Origin: Caprella mutica
Taxonomy: Eukaryota > Arthropoda > Malacostraca > Amphipoda > Caprellidae
Reading direction: 5' to 3'
DNA: 64,000 nucleotides
Assembly: GCA_947561585.1 (NCBI GenBank)
Contig: CANNZV010001111.1
Location: 1-64,000, forward strand
Numbering within the stretch: the stretch's first letter is position 1; each line of letters begins with the position of its first letter. The notes under the pieces are model-generated. The model saw nothing but the letters and a program-made list of their open reading frames with translations, had not been told where the DNA came from and did not search any database. The translations under genes were made by a program, and so were the position numbers. Below, piece after piece: positions 22,556 through 34,960 of the stretch.

Positions 22556-24347
22556 GCCGTAGGCCACATGTTAACGAACCCTAAATTATATTCTAGTTAC
22601 AATAGCAATTCATACAATGGCAGTGCTTATCATATGATATTCCTTCAGGAATAAAAAATATTCATGATGATGTTTGACATTTCCACTTTATTGCTCAACA
22701 TACAAACGCACACAAACGCACGTGTTGCCTTTTACAGAGTATATAGTGAATTTAATTGACAAATAAAACCATCAAATTACAATATTTATAAATTATATCC
22801 ATCGGAAAATGATGCATTAGGGAAACGTTATACCTAACTTTAGAAGTCTTAGATGTGTTAAAAGATGTTATCGACATTTTTTATTTAATACCAACTATAT
22901 TTGTGTTTATATTGAAAAAATATCTAAGGAATCTTTCATTTTTTTGCTGAAAATATGTTTAGCAAGTGAATAATTATAATAACTGTTGATAGGAACGAAT
23001 ACTTCATTTCATCAAAAATGATTTCTATAGTTCGATTCCCAATGGAAAAATATATTTCTCAATCCTTCAAATGTATTAGTGAGAAGTTTTATATTTTTTC
23101 CACCTGCAGATCTACATCGGACGGAACGAATTGTTATTAAACTTTCATCCAGAATTTCCAAGAAAAACTCAAATTCATCGTTTTACTAATCAATTCAATC
23201 ATTTTAATAAATTTTATAAAATTCTTCTACTAAAACACTGAACTTCTTGAGTTGACGCCGAAAAAGTTGATTTGGATCGCTCTCGTGACGTTGAAATTTT
23301 TTTCGAGAAAAATGTATAAAATAGGAAGAAAACCAAATTAGTTCACTTAATTGCTTGATTCATTACTCAATAACTTGAACGTAAAAAATTCTTAAAAATT
23401 AGTGAAGTGTTTAACAAAGTGGATAAAATTGTGCTGAGGAATTAATTGAAACAAAGCTATGAATACAGGCAAATTGATTGAATATTACTTTGATATAAGG
23501 AAAAAAAATATAAGGAGATAGTAAAAAGAAGAAGATGATTCAGTTATTGTTTAAAACACTTAATTTTTAGAGGTTATTTTGAGCTTTCTATTCGAAAGCT
23601 TTAAACTTTTCTTTTATATTCGATGCTAAAACTGTTTGGAAACTAATAATGTATCACTTAATTTACCACAGAATGTTATCAGAAAAAAAACAATACCTTT
23701 TCTCCAATACTCAACCAAGGAGCAATATATCAAATTTTGTACGCCGCTAGTATTTGCTGACTCAACATTCCGGTAATTCATCCCGTCTGATTTCATTACA
23801 TTTTAGCTGAATAAAATGAATGTCCACGAATATTTTATAACACACAAAAAAATTCAAACTATCATAGAATTGATTCGAATTTGGATATATTCCATGGTTC
23901 AGTATTTTTTTCTATTTTCACCGATATATTATTCAAAATCTGATGGAATATAGATACATAATCAATATAACTACTTATATTAAAATAAAGTTCAAACTTT
24001 AAATTTGTAAGTTCAGATTTTATATTAAGAAGTTAAATTTAAAATATGGTAGCTCAAATTTATTTTTTGAAGTTGAATTATTTGGATTATAATTTCAATA
24101 ATATGTAATTTTTACTTTTATATATAGGTTTCAGTTCAATAAATTACCAGTGCTACATATCTTTCACTCCTGGTTTACTAAAATGTAAAACGAATTTACT
24201 TTTCAATTTGGAACCGTAATGAAATAACAAAGAGGAGAATCCCCAAACGAATTTTAATATCGGTTATCTTTTGTATCCAAACAATAAACATGGAAACAAT
24301 TTTCAACTCTCGAACGTCAAATGTTTGTCAAAGAATGTTATATCCCC
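22556..24347. other. AT-rich DNA, no recognisable gene
   Basis: Loose repetition of aagttcaaattt words at 23990-24070. Otherwise nothing supported. Confidence 0.5.
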
Positions 24348-24712
24348 CACGAGTCCCCAGTGTTTAGAATATACACCACGAGTGCTCTGTGTTTATAATA
24401 CATATATACCACGAGTGCTCTGTGTTTACAAAATATATACACCACGAGTGCTCTGTGTTTCTAATACATACACGAGTGCTCTGTGTTTAGAATATAGACC
24501 ACGAGTGCTCTGTGTTTAGAATATACACATGGGGTGCACAGTGTTTAGAATATACACATGGAGTGCACAGCGTTTAGAATGTATATCACGAGTGCTCAGT
24601 GTTTAGAATATACACATGGAGTGCACAGTGTTTAGAATGTATATCACGAGTGCTCAGTGTTTAGAATATACATCACGAGTGCTCTTTGTTTTGAATATAC
24701 ATAACAATTGCT
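24348..24712. repeat. 29-33 bp minisatellite with two unit types
   Basis: About 12 units of cacgagtgctctgtgtttagaat plus 6-10 bp. In the 3' half some units are replaced by a variant, acatgg(a/g)gtgcacagtgttt, and the two alternate. The 82-codon plus frame (repeating TPRVLCVYN) is a shadow. Confidence 0.85.
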
Positions 24713-26137
24713 CATATTTTAAATAAGTAATAATAATTACATTATTATCATATATATACTTACTCATTTTCTTGCAAAATGTTTGATCTTCCATTTCCAC
24801 GTAACTTCAAAATCTCTCAAGACAATTCAAATTTCCCTTTTTATTGACCAAATACCCTATGAATGCTCTAACAATGGCTACCAACTGCCGAATAATAGTA
24901 CCAATAAATTCTATCTTCCAATTCCTTTCATAATTCCTCAGAGCTTTTAAAATCTCGAATAAAAACAATATTGCTTATAATATGGTGAAACACTCAAATA
25001 AGCTAATAAAATTTACATTATCTATCATGATATTGGGAATTAAACGAGTTGTACCGATGAAATGAGATGAAAATATGTGTATATTGGTGGAATAAGAAGT
25101 AATATTAGAAGTACTCAGTTCAATTATAATATTTATATTAACTCAGTTTGCATTTTATTCAAAGGATCCATGAAAACATGAAAAAATAATTTGGATGGAT
25201 TTTTTCTTGTTTTCAATGGAATGTATACTTTTATGTTTTTTTTAAAGTAGAATATAGCACTATTCGATAATTAATTCCAAGACCATAAAATTTTTAAATC
25301 ATAACAATATATTGTGTAAGTGAACATTTAAGAAATTCAGAACCCTTATTCTGCTATACACAAAATAAGTTACATATAATTATTGCAATAAATTAGGACA
25401 AGCATATACATAGGTACCAAAATTAGTTGGCGCTGTGCAACGGAATAAGATATATAATATGACATACCATGAAACAGTTATAATGGGGACATATAAATGA
25501 TTAAGACGGGGCCCTATGCTCCCATCATAAGTGGGTAACTATCTTCGTTCAGGATCATGATATCTTAAAAAATGAATTTTTCTTACTATAATTACTTTAT
25601 AATTATTCAATCATAATCGAAAACGAAACAGATGTTGAATTAAACGAATATTTAATAACAGAAAGCTCTCAATTTAACTCAAATAAAATGTCTAATATTC
25701 AATTAAATTGTCTGACACATTCACTTGATGAACTTTCCCCGTCTCGAAATATTGATTTCACGTAGAAGATAATTTACGCTCTGATTTTTCATTCATACAT
25801 TTCTCATCACAATTTAATAACACGCAACAATATAAATATCACAAACTATAAAAAACACTCCATGAACTTTGGAGCAATTAGCTACTAGCTCAAAAATCTA
25901 ATATTGGAAATTGATGGAACGCAGCACTTTCATGCATATGTGAATAGCAATTTTACTGAAACATTTCGAGAACATTTGAAAAATTGTTCGCGGGTTACTA
26001 TTCCTCCACTTACGCATGAACTTAAGTTGAAATATTTTAACCTATTAAGTAATTTATATAAATAAAGAATGTTACGAAATTTACATAATTGGAAAATATC
26101 TACTTCATCTTTGTCAGATATATTGTATTAAAGGTGT
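24713..26137. other. AT-rich DNA, no recognisable gene
   Basis: No array, no open frame above 60 codons. A GC-richer word group, gacggggccctatgctccc, near 25505 is isolated. Confidence 0.5.
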
Positions 26138-27797
26138 GCAGACGTTTCATGACAGACATTTCGTAGACAGATGTTTCGTAAACAGACATTTCGTAGACAG
26201 ATGTTTCGTAAGCAGACATTTCGTCGACAAGACGTTTCATCGACATGACTTTTCGTTGACAAGACATTTCGTCGACAAATTTTCATAAATGGGATATTAA
26301 CACAATCTCATGTTTCATAACATGTACTTTGACAGAATAATGCATCACACGATCAAATTACAAAATAGAATAATGGTAAGGAGGAAAACTATTCAATATA
26401 TTTCAACCGTTTTTCTACTTTAACACTGAACCAAAAAAACTATTCAATAATATTAAATTATTTTAAAGTAATTTAATAATTTTGGTTCGAGTTACGTTTG
26501 TGATTATAAAATTAAAACAATTCCCTCTCAATAATTTACGTTTCATCTATCTATACTATAATAAGAGATGCGTCCGTCCGTATGTCACAATTTTATTAAG
26601 AGATACATATTAAAAGGAAAAACAAATCTTTTGTGGCAGTATGATGACTACAAGCTACAATAATATTGACACTAATTATTTAAAAATTTATATTCATATT
26701 TTGTCTTCTGAAATATTTTTCTGTTTAATCAGAATATTGATACCATAGGCATAATACATGTTTGAATTCAAATATAATTTAGATTCAATAACAGGTACTG
26801 TACTAGTAATAAAATTATTTATATCGTCGAATTTATAATTGACAATCAATTGTTGAGTCAGTGGCCAAAATATTATCGCATCTTGCGGGATGCTCAAATC
26901 CTTATTTTGTCTTCACGTGACTGGCAATCTGGCGTCAGTAATGGAGAAATGATACAACTGAAAGAAAATAAGGTTTTACACCGTGTTCCTGAGCGTCCTG
27001 CAATAGCTGCAACACTTCCTCTCTCTAGAGTAGTTTATCATAACTCTATGTTGATAAGTCATTTTCTGTTGGTAAATGTGCACTGTTCGACTACTGCGGG
27101 TTTTCTGTAATTGAGTGGTATTCCTAGATTATTAGTCAAGATTTATTACAAAAAACTCGCCGTTGAATGTTTACCGATACTTAGGTTATTGTTTTACCAA
27201 AAAGTGATTCTTTGAAACCACTAGTTGGCTTTAAAATACAAAAAGTTCAGAGTTATCGAACGATATCCCATCTTCGAATTTGTGATCTTCCAAGAAAAAT
27301 AGGAGCTAATTACATAATATTGTAGAATTAATAAATTATTATTAATATTCTTAAAGTACTCGAAACGACACATTTACCAAAGCAAACAAGGCCAGATACT
27401 AATAGGCAGTTGTGACACGAGGCTACTTATAGACAAAGAATTAAATTTGAGAATGCTTTTTGTATGTGGATACAGTCATTTAGATTCCAATGATTTCATT
27501 ATTTAATTCGATATATATTTTTTAGTTTTGTCTTACATATGCAATTTTTCGAATTACTTTAAAATAATTTGCTTTTCATTGATTAGTTTTGGTTTAGTAT
27601 TAAAGTAGACAAACGATTCACACGTTCATAATTTGATCGTGTGATACATTATTCTGTTAAAGTACATGTTTTATAACTTTTGAGTGTGTTAATATCCATT
27701 TCACGAAAATTTGTCAACGAAAAGTCCTGTTGACGAAACGTCTTGTCGACGAAATGTCTGTCAACGAAACGTCTGTCGAAGAAACGTCTGTCAACCG
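26138..27797. mobile_element. Foldback element F2 (cgtcgac terminal repeats), 1.66 kb
   Basis: The outer ends are tandem 15-17 bp repeats of gacatttcgtcgacag (left, 26140-26275) and their inverse (right, 27709-27795). Inside these, unique inverted arms continue: gataatgcatcacacgatcaaatt-like sequence at 26333 matches inverted 27628-27652, and ctactttaacactgaacca at about 26416 matches inverted 27594-27612, giving arms of roughly 340 bp and 260 bp. The core (26530-27530) carries ctatactataataagagatg followed by cgtccgtccg, which resembles a Helitron-like end, and an unrecognised 86-codon frame. Confidence 0.7.
26850..27110 (+). CDS. Unrecognised 86-codon open frame inside F2
   Basis: Plus-strand frame in the core of the foldback. 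The peptide contains ILILSSRDWQSGVSNGEMIQ and RVPERPAIAATLPLSRVVYH, with higher GC than the flanks. The minus strand overlaps with a 67-codon frame starting MSIPQDAIIFWPLTQQLIVN. I recognise neither. If F2 captured host or transposon coding sequence, this is where it lies. No catalytic motif is visible. Confidence 0.2.
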   Translation: MLSQWPKYYRILRDAQILILSSRDWQSGVSNGEMIQLKENKVLHRVPERPAIAATLPLSRVVYHNSMLISHFLLVNVHCSTTAGFL

Positions 27798-28291
27798 AAT
27801 TAAAAGTTATCGAATATGTGTTAAATTGAAATGTGCTTTCAAATTCTGTTCGATAGTACTACACAAGAAAATATCATGCATTTTCATATAAAATATTTGT
27901 TGTTATGTGTCACTATTAAAAGTGAACTATTGTATTAATAATACTGATTTATATAAATTATATCGTGATTGTCCGGCAATTTTTTCTTGAAATACAACCT
28001 TCAATTTACAGAGAAATAAAACATATAATGAATTAAAAATAATTTATTCCATCATGGAATAGTCTTTCATTATGCTTGTAGCACTGTATCGATAGAAACT
28101 TATGCGGAAAATACAATATCTCCAAACCTTATGCACTGTTCAATATTTTAGACGGAAGAAACGTAAGCTTTTTTATGTTTCTATATCGTTTCTATATCGT
28201 ATTATAACTATTATTAAATATTTTTTTTCCTTATATAACCGACGATATGAATCCGGCCTATAATTCGTTACTAACCCTAACTCCTTCCTTT

Positions 28292-28373
28292 CTAAGATCT
28301 TAGTACAAAACACCAAGAGAAGTTAAGATCTTCTTTTCCAAGATCTCAGTACAACACACCAACATAAAGTTAA
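28292..28373. repeat. 46-bp tandem duplication
   Basis: Two copies of c(t/c)aagatct(t/c)agtacaa(a/c)acacc..aagttaa start at 28292 and 28338. Confidence 0.75.
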
Positions 28374-28981
28374 TCAGTTTGGCAATGAGGAGAGGCTTGC
28401 TTCTAATTACTGAAGCCTGACAGCTTGATGTGGTATTATGGGCATTGGCAGATGAGATTATTCCACACTGAGAATGACTAATTAACCACTGCTATTGTAC
28501 GAGTCTTACTAACAATTATTGAATATATATATATAAGTCAATAGGGATTATTATAGTTATATGAACGATGATGAAAGAAAGTATAAAATTGTTGAATAGA
28601 GTGAGAGTACGATCAATCGTAGAGAACATTCCTCAACCGTACCATGACCTGGTCCTTTGAATTGATCGCTCCCAAAATCTAATCGAATGGTGTCAGGATA
28701 TGAAATTTTTTGTGAGTTATGTGAATAACAAGATCACCATTAATTTTGATCAATAATTATATGTCTATCAAAACGTAACATTCCGCAATTTTGAGAAGAA
28801 AATTAACACTAAGAAATATTCTGAAATGTACGACATTTATATCTGTATTAGGTTCAATCATTACACAAGATTTTGTCTCTCCATTTCTCTATATGATAAA
28901 TGACACCAACTTGCCTATGAAATTCAATGGTTCATTCTATTCATTCATATATATGTACTTGGAATAAATTCTTGATTTCAG

Positions 28982-29036
28982 TACACTTTGAATGCTGTGA
29001 TGCGTTTAATTGGTGTCACTTTGATACAGAGCCTCT
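28982..29036 (+). other. Candidate 55-bp exon, cysteine-rich
   Basis: Acceptor ttcttgatttcag and consensus donor gtgagtgag. The phase with two leading bases reads HFECCDAFNWCHFDTEPL, with three cysteines in 18 residues, as in extracellular domains. The alternative phase reads YTLNAVMRLIGVTLIQSL. The two flanking splice signals are the best-paired in this part of the window. If the first phase is right, it splices in frame to an acceptor at 29910. Confidence 0.35.
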
Positions 29037-29589
29037 GTGAGTGAGTGATGTTTGTTTTGATGATATGAAGCTTCACAACAGAAGACATAAAATCTATAAA
29101 CTGAGTTAGGAGAGTGTCGTAACTGGTTCTAGGACAAGTCATCACTGGACAATACACCGCGTGGATAACTCGCCGTTAAAACCACTCGCTGCTAGAACGT
29201 GAGATTTAATGAAAAAATTTCACATGAATTTGAATGAATTATTATTTTAATAGCAATTTATTAAAATATTGATCATATTTGAATTATTTCTCAGTGTTAA
29301 TTTATTTTTAGTATGATATTTTTACTTATATATAGATTCTAATTCTTCAAATCACTTTCAGATTCAATGTACATTGTACAATATCCAAATGATGGCATCA
29401 TCAGTATGGCTTTACTTAATCGAGCAAGAATACGAGTCAAGCCAATTATTCTTCGTTAGGCAAATGGAAAATGTTGCTTCAGAGTTTAATCTTCCTAATG
29501 GTCATGTAAAATAACTTTTTGAGAAACGGGTTATGAATCTTGCTCTGAAATAAAGTATCTACTTAAAATGAATGACCAATAGTTGTTAA

Positions 29590-29815
29590 CATGTCAAGTT
29601 ATGGTGGGAACAGGTAAACTATGTTGGGGGTATGTAAAGTTATGGTTGGGACATTTTAAAGTTATGGTGGGGATATGTAGAGTTATGGTGGGGACATGTA
29701 AAGGGATTGATGGGACATGAAAAAATTATGTTGGAAACATGCAAAGTTATGGTAGGGATATGAAAAGTAATGGTGGGGAAATGGAAAATTATGTTGGGGG
29801 CATGTAAAGTTATGG
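29590..29815. repeat. 23-bp minisatellite (atgtaaagttatggtgggga)
   Basis: About ten units, period 23, with alternating gg/tt variants and occasional 1-2 bp indels. The C-terminal half of the 112-codon minus frame at 29683-30021 is a translation of this array. Confidence 0.85.
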
Positions 29816-29819
29816 TTAA

Positions 29820-29850
29820 ACCTCCTACAGGTATATATAGTAGGAGCCAT
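29820..29850. promoter_or_regulatory. TATA-containing imperfect palindrome
   Basis: cctcctac-aggtatatata-gtaggag puts a TATA-like core between 7-bp inverted arms, immediately before a GC-richer island. It could be a core promoter for the plus strand or a chance palindrome; no initiator is evident. Confidence 0.2.
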
Positions 29851-29910
29851 CTTATCTAAACTTCTATTCCACCACCATAACTCTATCTCTCTAACTAAAG
29901 CGGATTGCAG

Positions 29911-30013
29911 AATATCTTCATCTACAGAATGGAGTATTTGGTCAGAGAGCGTAACCAGCAACTTCTCGTCTGTCTGCCGTCGTGTCACTTTTCTGCAAAC
30001 TGACAATTGCTGA
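29911..30013 (+). other. Candidate exon with WSxWS peptide, strand ambiguous
   Basis: A GC-richer island between an AT-rich array and AT-rich DNA. The plus strand has a pyrimidine tract, a ctaac branch-like word and the acceptor ggattgcag. After one leading base the frame reads ISSSTEWSIWSESVTSNFSS, then VCRRVTFLQTDNC and a TGA at 30011. EWSIWS with downstream cysteines recalls a thrombospondin type-1 repeat, but the canonical CSxxCG is absent. The minus strand is also open here (VTLSDQILHSVDEDILQSAL), and a codon-based test is needed to choose. An internal donor gtaacc at 29951 would shorten the exon. Confidence 0.3.
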
Positions 30014-31159
30014 GTACACATCAGACTGTCTCGTCATTCAGGTTACTTGAGAGCAAACATTTGAACTGCTTCGGGATAGACAGAGAAATGTGGGCTAGTG
30101 GAGAATAAAATCGGGCGTGGCCTCATTTTATCCAAATTGAAATGTTTTGATGCACTCGAAAGTGTACAATAGAGACTGAATTTGAAAATTTGATTACCTT
30201 TTCCATTAGAGTTATATTCAATATGTGTAATAAAATTGAAATATATAGATTAAAATTTAATTAATTATGACAGAAATATTATCAATAATGTCAACAAATC
30301 GAATGATTTCTATAAAGAAAAAATAATTAAAATATGTTATAATTTGATTGGACAACTTATATAATGGCAGCGATTTTTAAAACCGACAAGCACTTTACCA
30401 TTGACTGTGATTGACGTAAAAATGAGCACAAAAAGCTTCTTAAGTAAATAAACTCGTACATTTTTCTTTCAAAACAAATTTCATTGAATTTTTACATCAA
30501 TGAATATGGTTCAATATGGGTATTCAAACACCGAGTTAAAAATTTCCGAAATTACGAAGTATGCATATAGTCGGTTATTTAGATGTTAATGAACCACATA
30601 ATTATCCCCGTACGATTAACATACGGATATTTCGCTGATACGCTGATTTGGAACGGCGATGCCTTCAATTTAGTGGTCCATTCAATTCAATTTTCAGAAT
30701 TTAATTGAAGAGAATTTAATTTCAGAATTCAATTTAAGTAAGAAATCGCATTTATATTGCTAATTAAATATCTGAATGATGTGCAAATGAATCAAACACT
30801 CATTTTACTGCTCATGACATTTGAATTTGAGTTCCACAAATTTAGTTTGCATAATTTAGTCAGACAGCAATAAGTCTCCCAAAAGATAAATTCTAAACTT
30901 GACTCGAATCCTGAGAGAGAATTCATCATCTGAATTTACCATTCCAGAAATTTAATAATTTAATTTGGCTCACAGATTCGCCTAATTTTGAGAATAAATA
31001 TTCAAATTAAATATACTTAGAATGTATGGAGATGTTAATTTATTCTGATTATGTGAAGAAAATAATAGTTCAACAATATATATTATTAATTTAAAAATAT
31101 CAAATTCGTTAAATGGTTTTATAATTTTCATAAAATAAATCAACTTTCAAATTCAGCGT
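30014..31159. other. AT-rich DNA, no recognisable gene
   Basis: Only a short clustered cagaatttaatt repetition near 30697-30735. Confidence 0.5.
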
Positions 31160-31296
31160 AAGGAATAACTGGAATACATAATTATTATACTGAAATACAT
31201 AACTGTACTTGAATATGTATGTAACTGTACCAGTAATGGAATACGTAACTGAACAGGAATACATAACTGTACAGTAATACGTAATTTAGCCTAATT
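31160..31296. repeat. 18-bp minisatellite family M18, locus 1
   Basis: About seven units of gaatacgtaactgtacag with lengths 18-22, ending in gtaatttagcctaat. The same unit and the same terminal word occur at 47979-48274. Confidence 0.8.
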
Positions 31297-31426
31297 TATA
31301 TGTATCATTACTTAGAGAAATATATTTTTAATCTATTTGGGAATTGTAGTTTCAATCAAGGCAAATTATTCAAATTATATACAAATATCTGTATTCAAAT
31401 CAATTTTCCATAATGCACCATACTAC

Positions 31427-31583
31427 TACCTTCTTCCTTTCTTTTGATAGTGAATCAAAGGATTTGGGTGCACTTTATTGTTAAGAACCAGTCTGACGTT
31501 TTGATGCATGAGGTAAAGTCTGCAGAGCTGATGGATCACATTCAAATTTTTTGTGACTTTAATAAATAAAACAGTGGAGATTT
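31427..31583 (+). mobile_element. Dispersed repeat R3, copy 1
   Basis: 157 bp that matches 61068-61225 in inverse orientation at roughly 90 percent, including the uninterrupted block ccagtctgacgttttgatgc and the following atgaggtaaagtct. Both edges stop sharply, at cctttctt on one side and agtggagattt on the other. Non-coding in all frames; class unknown. Confidence 0.75.
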
Positions 31584-32360
31584 GAGGGATTCAGACTGAT
31601 TTAAATATAAGCCCAGGACTGGATTCATTTCTGACAATGGACATACAGGTACTTTATATATCATTTAGATATGTTACATATACGTATACCATTGTAGATA
31701 ACAAACTCTACAGAAAAATATTTAATATGAAATGTTATCAATTTGAGTTTCCATCTTTCAATAGAATATGATTTTACAAAAAAAAATTGTTGAACATTTA
31801 ATATTCCATTCAAATGGTATGTAAAGTTCAATATAATGTTTGTTGTCACGTAGCATCAAAGATACATTACCAGGCCTTAACATTAATTACGAGCATGTTC
31901 CAGAAGGAGTTGATAATATGAATAATTCGTGTGTCATAACAATATTATTGCTCTAGACGCGAAGAGATTCATTTCATACCAGAGAGTGATGGAGACATGC
32001 TATATCAATCATATATCATTCATATAACATTATTTGAAGAACCTATCTAAGTAGATCTGATTAAGACGTGTGGTATATATACACTGTTTGTTTCATCAAC
32101 TTAAAAGGAATTATGTTAGGAAAGATATCTTTTAAATAATAATAAGTTGGTCATAATGGAATTAGTAAAAATTAAATTAGTGAAATAATCTCAATATTAA
32201 GTTAACTGAGAGTGCTATTAGTATTTGAGTTTCTATTTGTAGTTATAACAGAGAATAGATTTCTATCTTTCCACATCGTGTTGACTTTAGTCTGAGTCTC
32301 ATGCAACAACACTGAAAGCTTAATGTATAAAGTGAATTTGTTAATTTATTAATTTGTCAG

Positions 32361-32437
32361 TTGAGTGACAGACAATGCGTCAATAAAGAGGATGGTTGCC
32401 AGTGGGAGTATAACGGACTTCCAAGAGAATACAATAT
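32361..32437 (+). other. Candidate 77-bp exon, cysteine-containing
   Basis: Acceptor ttaatttattaatttgtcag and donor gtgagttg. In phase 0 the frame reads LSDR and then QCVNKEDGCQWEYNGLPREY, ending two bases into a codon. The peptide is hydrophilic, unlike the Ile/Phe/Lys-rich translations of the surrounding AT-rich DNA, and has two cysteines seven residues apart. Other frames stop early or read less well. It could belong with the 28982 and 29911 islands on the same strand. Confidence 0.4.
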
Positions 32438-32901
32438 GTGAGTTGTGAGTTACTGGAGAGCAGTATAGATGATTTATGTCTCATTTACTGGAGTTTCATG
32501 TGTTTGCTAGATATGGAGAATTGCAAACGTGTTTTGAAAGTAGTGGCACTGAATTGTGAATACCAAGTCGGAAATTGCGTATACTTGTTTCCTCTCTAAC
32601 ATTGTTTTCATTTCTTAACTTCCCTCTATGCTTTAATCTCCACCTTCACATGTTTTTTTTTATACGGAATATACATATTATGATCTCGGTTACGCAATCA
32701 TCGGGGTTTTTGTTAATTGTTAGATAATATGATTCAGAAAGAAAATATGGCTTCCTAAATTTATTTACCTAACAGTGGCAGTGCTCATGAAACAGAAAAG
32801 CTACTCTGTGAAGAGCTTTGCTAATATTTTGTATATGTTTATGAAGTTTCTAGTTACTTCATCAAATTTATGTAGACTCGTAGTCAATACAGTTTCACTT
32901 T

Positions 32902-33240
32902 GATCAAATTCTATTATAATCAAAGTCAATATCAATTAGGTCAAAGTCAATATCAGTTAGATGAAAGTCAAAATCAGTTAGATGAAAGTCAAAATCAGTT
33001 AGGTCAAAGTCAAAATCAGTTAGATCAAAGTCAAAATCAGTTAGATCAAAGTCAAAATCAGTTAGATCAAAGTCAATTTCAGTTTGATCAAATTCAATAT
33101 CAGTTTGATCAAAGTCAATATCAGTTTGATCAAAGTCAATATCAGTTTGATCAAAGTCAATATCAGTTTGATCAAAGTCGATTCAGTTTAATCAGAGTCA
33201 ATATCAATTAGTTCAAATTTATCATCAGTTTTATCAAGTT
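32902..33240. repeat. 21-bp minisatellite (caaagtcaatatcagttt+gat)
   Basis: About 15 units of 21 bp. Two variant blocks are separated in space: caaaatcagttagat in the 5' half and caatatcagtttgat in the 3' half. A 103-codon plus frame translates it as QSQ(Y/N)Q(L/F)D heptads. The edges decay gradually on both sides, so I read it as non-coding. Confidence 0.9.
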
Positions 33241-33409
33241 TAACAGACTAGTTTCATAAACTCTCACATTGCAGACAATGACTGACATTATCTTCCATTT
33301 TAAATTGAATAGCTGAAGATAAAGGTCCTTCCTATCTAACGCCAGTCATTTGCTTTGATAATTGTCTAATGAATGGCATATTGCGTAACTTTTCTCTCTT
33401 TCCTGACAG

Positions 33410-33537
33410 AGGATATCAAACTTAGTGGATTTATTAGAACTAACTTGAGAAGAGAAGTTTGGAATGAGAGGCAGAATGTCTGATCCTCATGGACAGGATT
33501 CAAGAAATCAGAAACGCCTCTCCAGTGGCAATTACAC
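33410..33537 (+). other. Candidate exon after a strong acceptor
   Basis: The acceptor ttttctctctttcctgacag is the strongest in the window, and a modest donor gtaaaaag follows 128 bp later. With two leading bases the frame reads DIKLSGFIRTNLRREVWNER and then QNV and a stop. Frame 0 gives RISNLVDLLELT and then a stop. All frames are closed before the donor, so this would be a terminal or untranslated exon. Confidence 0.3.
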
Positions 33538-34195
33538 GTAAAAAGGATTATTGCTAAAATAGTTTATTTACAATTATTTTATTATCATTTAATACTAATC
33601 AACTTTTTTAAAAAACAAATAATGTTCCAATGTTATATTGAATAAATAATTGAATGTAAAAATTTATTCATACATTCAAAAAATCACTTATTTATTACTA
33701 TTATGGTATATTGTTGCACACAATAAAAAAAAATTGCCTTTAATTTTTTTTTACCATCAATCAACATTAAAATTTCTTTTCCTACAATTATCAACGATTT
33801 TAATAAATAAAATTAATATTCATACCCTATTCACGAAGTACAGGACACTCAACTCCAATATGTACGAGAAGAAATCATCAGGGAAATATGAAGCTGGTAA
33901 AGAAATAAAGTAACAATTTATATCGCCAATCATAGAAAATAGGCAATAACCTGAAAAGAGTCAATAATTGGATTTGTGATGACTGCATTATTTTAAATTT
34001 GAACAGAGCGTAAAAAATGTGTACGACTGTTCAAGTGTATGTGTCTGTAAACATGATTGAGAACGTCGTTAAGAACGTAATGAACAAAAATATGAATAAT
34101 TATTTATGAATTCGCACATATCAGTCTGTGCATTTATTTATGAAATTCAATTTCAGATTAATCTTCACAAATACCTATCTTGTATAGTAAATGTA

Positions 34196-34295
34196 GTGCA
34201 CTGAATAAAGCCTCTATACCTATAGAGTATAGTCTATAGTGAACATATATTCTTTAGTATCTTAGTTCACTATAGAGGCTACTATCTTACTCAGT
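34196..34295. mobile_element. Small imperfect foldback (cctctata arms)
   Basis: gtgcactgaataaagcctct is mirrored by ctatagaggctactatc..actcagtac, and ctatagtgaac is mirrored by gttcactatag. A nested stem of about 100 bp in total. Confidence 0.4.
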
Positions 34296-34745
34296 ACTCT
34301 TTTAACTATGCAAGATTTCACTAATAAAAAAGTTCTACTGTATATAAATAAATCATTCAATTAACATTCACTCGTTTCCAATCAGTTTAAATAGTTGATT
34401 CGGATAAATCATCCTTGTTATTTAATCAGTGTTTTTTTTAATTTGATTTTCAACTGAAGACTTAAGGTTTGATAATATAAAATGAAATTTTCAGTCCGAA
34501 ACCAATTCAACAATTGGCAAAAAAATTGGAAGTCTGTATATTTACTACCTAATTAGCTATTTAATTAGATTTTCTTTTTAATTAACAAATAAATCAGACA
34601 ATAGTTCTTTTGAAAAAATCAACTAATTAGTTGATTAAAATGAGACTCTCGCTCTATTGAGAATTTTCAAACACATTTTTGATTTTAAAAAGACTTCTTC
34701 AAGTTACTTTTTTGTGTCCTTTTTAATCATTGACTCGTTTTCGTA

Positions 34746-34960
34746 ACATTTTTGACCACATTTAAGAAGGTGAACATTATCTGCCAATTAGGTGTGAGTG
34801 TTTGCCATTCGACCGACAGAGGAATGGGATTCGATTGTGAAGACTAATCAGTTTTCAAAGGGACACATGGCGTTGAAATCAGAATTGCCATTACTCTCCG
34901 GAGAGACAAAAAATGGTCGATGAAATAATTCACTTTCACTGTGATGACCTGTTTTATTTG
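34746..34960 (+). pseudogene. Coding-like fragment D, frameshifted copy
   Basis: Second copy of the fragment at 19475-19693, opposite orientation. Local frames recover KKVNIICQLGVSVCHST, NQFSKGHMALKSELPLLSGE and VDEIIHFHCDDLF. A 2-bp insertion after the CHST block and a 1-bp insertion before VDEII break the frame, so it cannot encode the whole peptide. Homology fades at about 34740 and 34962. Confidence 0.45.

Noticed and set aside
23030..23040. Perfect B-box-like gttcgattccc
   Set aside because: No A box or cloverleaf at the right distance upstream.
24271..24519. 82-codon frame with repeated PRVLCV
   Set aside because: Translation of the ~30-bp array; the frame breaks where unit length changes.
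28610..28760. Gypsy-type polyprotein relic (a VENIPQPYHDLVL reading)
   Set aside because: The resemblance is limited to a few residues, a stop follows at once, and no further reverse transcriptase motifs were found.
29683..29820. C-terminal His/Pro/Phe-rich half of the 112-codon minus frame
   Set aside because: This half is the 23-bp array read backwards; only the part above about 29850 could be real.
32900..33211. 103-codon QSQ.Q.D protein
   Set aside because: Translation of a 21-bp array whose edges decay gradually, with no flanking domain or clear start context.
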